Assembly (NCBI GenBank): GCA_028139135.1
Contig: JAOINB010000001.1
Span: 109,171 to 173,170 of the forward strand
Direction: 5' to 3'
DNA: 64,000 bases
Source of the DNA: Betaproteobacteria bacterium
GTDB lineage: Bacteria > Pseudomonadota > Gammaproteobacteria > Burkholderiales > Burkholderiaceae_A
This document shows positions 62,847-64,000 of this stretch, piece by piece; position 1 is the stretch's first letter, and every line of letters begins with the position of its first letter. The notes beneath the pieces were generated by a model, which ran no database searches, was not told where the DNA came from, and saw nothing but the letters and a program-made list of their open reading frames with translations. The position numbers and the translations under genes were made by a program.

Positions 62847-64000
62847 CGATTATAGTCATACGCTAAACCTACCGTCGTCGAAATTTCCTATGAGAGGTAA
62901 TCTCGCAAAACGGGAACCAGTCTGGTTAAAAGAATGGTTAAAAAATGATTTTTATGGTTTAACACGTAAGGAATTTTCAGGAAGGCCCAAATTTATCTTG
63001 CATGATGGACCTCCTTATGCGAACGGTGAAATTCATATCGGTCATGCAGTTAATAAAATCCTTAAAGATATAATAATAAAAACCAAGACCCTAGCTGGTT
63101 TCGATGCTCCTTACGTGCCTGGTTGGGATTGTCACGGCATGCCGATTGAAATCCAAATTGAAAAAACATACGGTAAAAATCTGAGTCCAGTTGAGGTGAT
63201 GCAACTATCTAGGGATTATGCAAAACAGCAGATTACTAAACAGAAAACTGACTTTGTTCGATTGGGAGTTCTAGGTGACTGGGAAAACGCCTACTTAACT
63301 ATGGATTCTAAAATTGAATCCTCTGAAACTAAGGCTCTAGCAGAGATATACAAAAAAGGTTTTATGTACAGAGGCATAAAACCTGTAAATTGGTGTTTTG
63401 ATTGCAAATCAGCTTTAGCAGAAGCAGAAATAGAATATGGGGATAAGGATACATTTGCAATTTTAGTTCTTTTTCCCATCCCAGAAAAAGCACTCGGTAA
63501 CCTTAAAAAAGTTTTCGGAATCTCTGATCTATCTATTAATGGTGGCGCAGTAGCATGGACTACAACTCCATGGACAATTCCTGCTAATCAGGCTTTGAAT
63601 GTAAATCCCAACGCGGAATATGCAATTTTTAAAACTCAAGCAAACCCTCATAATATTGATTGGTTAATCTTAGCTACCAATTTGAGGGATAAATTGAGAG
63701 AAAAAATTCCATACATAGGAGAGCCTATCGGAAAGATTCCTGGAAAAAAACTTAAAAACTTAAGATTCTCACATCCTCTGAGCAAGTTAGGTGGAGCATA
63801 TGATAGAGAGGCAGTATGCATAGACGCGGAGTACGTAGACCTAGAATCGGGGACTGGTGTTGTTCATTGCGCACCCGCACATGGCCTAGATGATTTCATA
63901 TCGTACAAGAATGGAGGTTTGTCCAATTTCCCTATACTTAACCTGGTGAGCGAAACTGGTTTTTTCCATGAACATGTAGAAAAATTCTCAGGACATAAAA
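62821..64000 (+). CDS. ileS: Isoleucyl-tRNA synthetase (IleS), N-terminal part (cut by window edge)
   Basis: The first 393 codons are present; the rest lies past the window. The start is ATG 62821 or the next codon, ATG 62824. The class I HIGH motif is at about 72-75 in [19 protein letters not shown], and [17 protein letters not shown] follows. The CP1 editing domain shows [14 protein letters not shown] and [16 protein letters not shown], so proofreading of valine is expected. The KMSKS loop and Zn domain are beyond the edge. It is coupled to ribF by overlap. Confidence 0.96.
   Translation, partial: MMSKNKKVNDYSHTLNLPSSKFPMRGNLAKREPVWLKEWLKNDFYGLTRKEFSGRPKFILHDGPPYANGEIHIGHAVNKILKDIIIKTKTLAGFDAPYVPGWDCHGMPIEIQIEKTYGKNLSPVEVMQLSRDYAKQQITKQKTDFVRLGVLGDWENAYLTMDSKIESSETKALAEIYKKGFMYRGIKPVNWCFDCKSALAEAEIEYGDKDTFAILVLFPIPEKALGNLKKVFGISDLSINGGAVAWTTTPWTIPANQALNVNPNAEYAIFKTQANPHNIDWLILATNLRDKLREKIPYIGEPIGKIPGKKLKNLRFSHPLSKLGGAYDREAVCIDAEYVDLESGTGVVHCAPAHGLDDFISYKNGGLSNFPILNLVSETGFFHEHVEKFSGHK

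Noticed and set aside
1-64000. Considered a genomic island, prophage or insertion sequence anywhere in the window
   Set aside because: No integrase, transposase, phage genes, terminal inverted repeats or att-like duplications were found, and the gene order is largely that of a conserved core genome.

Overview
The window reads as one stretch of a compact, AT-rich proteobacterial chromosome, most likely a betaproteobacterium (Burkholderiales-like). The reasons are gene content and order. A DUF3460-type small gene sits between metG and scpA. The order Nudix-aat-bpt-pyrD is typical of Betaproteobacteria. An rsmB-type gene, purN, ribF and ileS lie together. The cluster mltD-gloB-yafS-rnhA-dnaQ is shared by beta- and gammaproteobacteria. 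Genes abut or overlap throughout (many ATGA, GTGA, TTGA and TAATG junctions), and convergent genes overlap at their 3' ends. No prophage, insertion sequence, CRISPR array or rRNA was seen. The only RNA gene found is an initiator tRNA-Met. Composition was judged by eye, not computed.

Layout. 1-9.1 kb: 5' end of an rmuC-like gene, metZ, an AI-2E/PerM-type membrane protein, a minus-strand cluster of three Adhesin_E-like proteins and one Cys-rich exported protein, an unknown gene, and an unusual RND adaptor plus an HME-type RND pump. 9.1-11.4 kb: an envelope module (M23 peptidase, coiled-coil membrane protein, bactofilin). 11.2-15.8 kb, minus strand: a TRAP transporter (dctP-dctQ-dctM), then a protein with the amidase fold but a damaged catalytic triad and a 54-residue membrane protein. 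15.9-23.9 kb, minus strand: tonB-exbB-exbD-exbD-yejA-yejB-yejE-yejF, genes for an energised outer-membrane step and an inner-membrane peptide/siderophore-type ABC importer in one run. 24-31.9 kb: fabI-thyA-folA, dcd, metG-DUF3460-scpA-murB, yaaA and an AlkA-like glycosylase. 31.9-40.9 kb, minus strand: a ZIP metal transporter, isocitrate lyase, and a five-gene MacAB/Lol-type system with three FtsX-like permeases. 41-50.2 kb: dienelactone hydrolase, tRNA-fMet, Nudix-aat-bpt-pyrD, a LysM penicillin-binding protein, a CinA-like protein, argA and three unknown genes behind dnaQ. 50.2-64 kb: dnaQ, an RND pump and its adaptor inserted before rnhA, yafS, gloB, mltD, a frameshifted fatty-acid desaturase, an rsmB-type methyltransferase, purN, ribF and a partial ileS.

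The genes support nucleotide synthesis (thyA, folA, dcd, pyrD, purN), envelope building and turnover (murB, mltD, PBP, M23, bactofilin), solute import (TRAP, Yej, TonB, ZIP) and export (two RND pairs, one MacAB-like system). The observations most worth following are the pseudo-amidase at the end of the TRAP operon, the tonB-exbBDD-yejABEF run, the unknown trio behind dnaQ with the RND pair spliced into the rnhA-dnaQ junction, the G7 frameshift in the desaturase, and a perfect 102-bp duplication encoding twin LysM domains.
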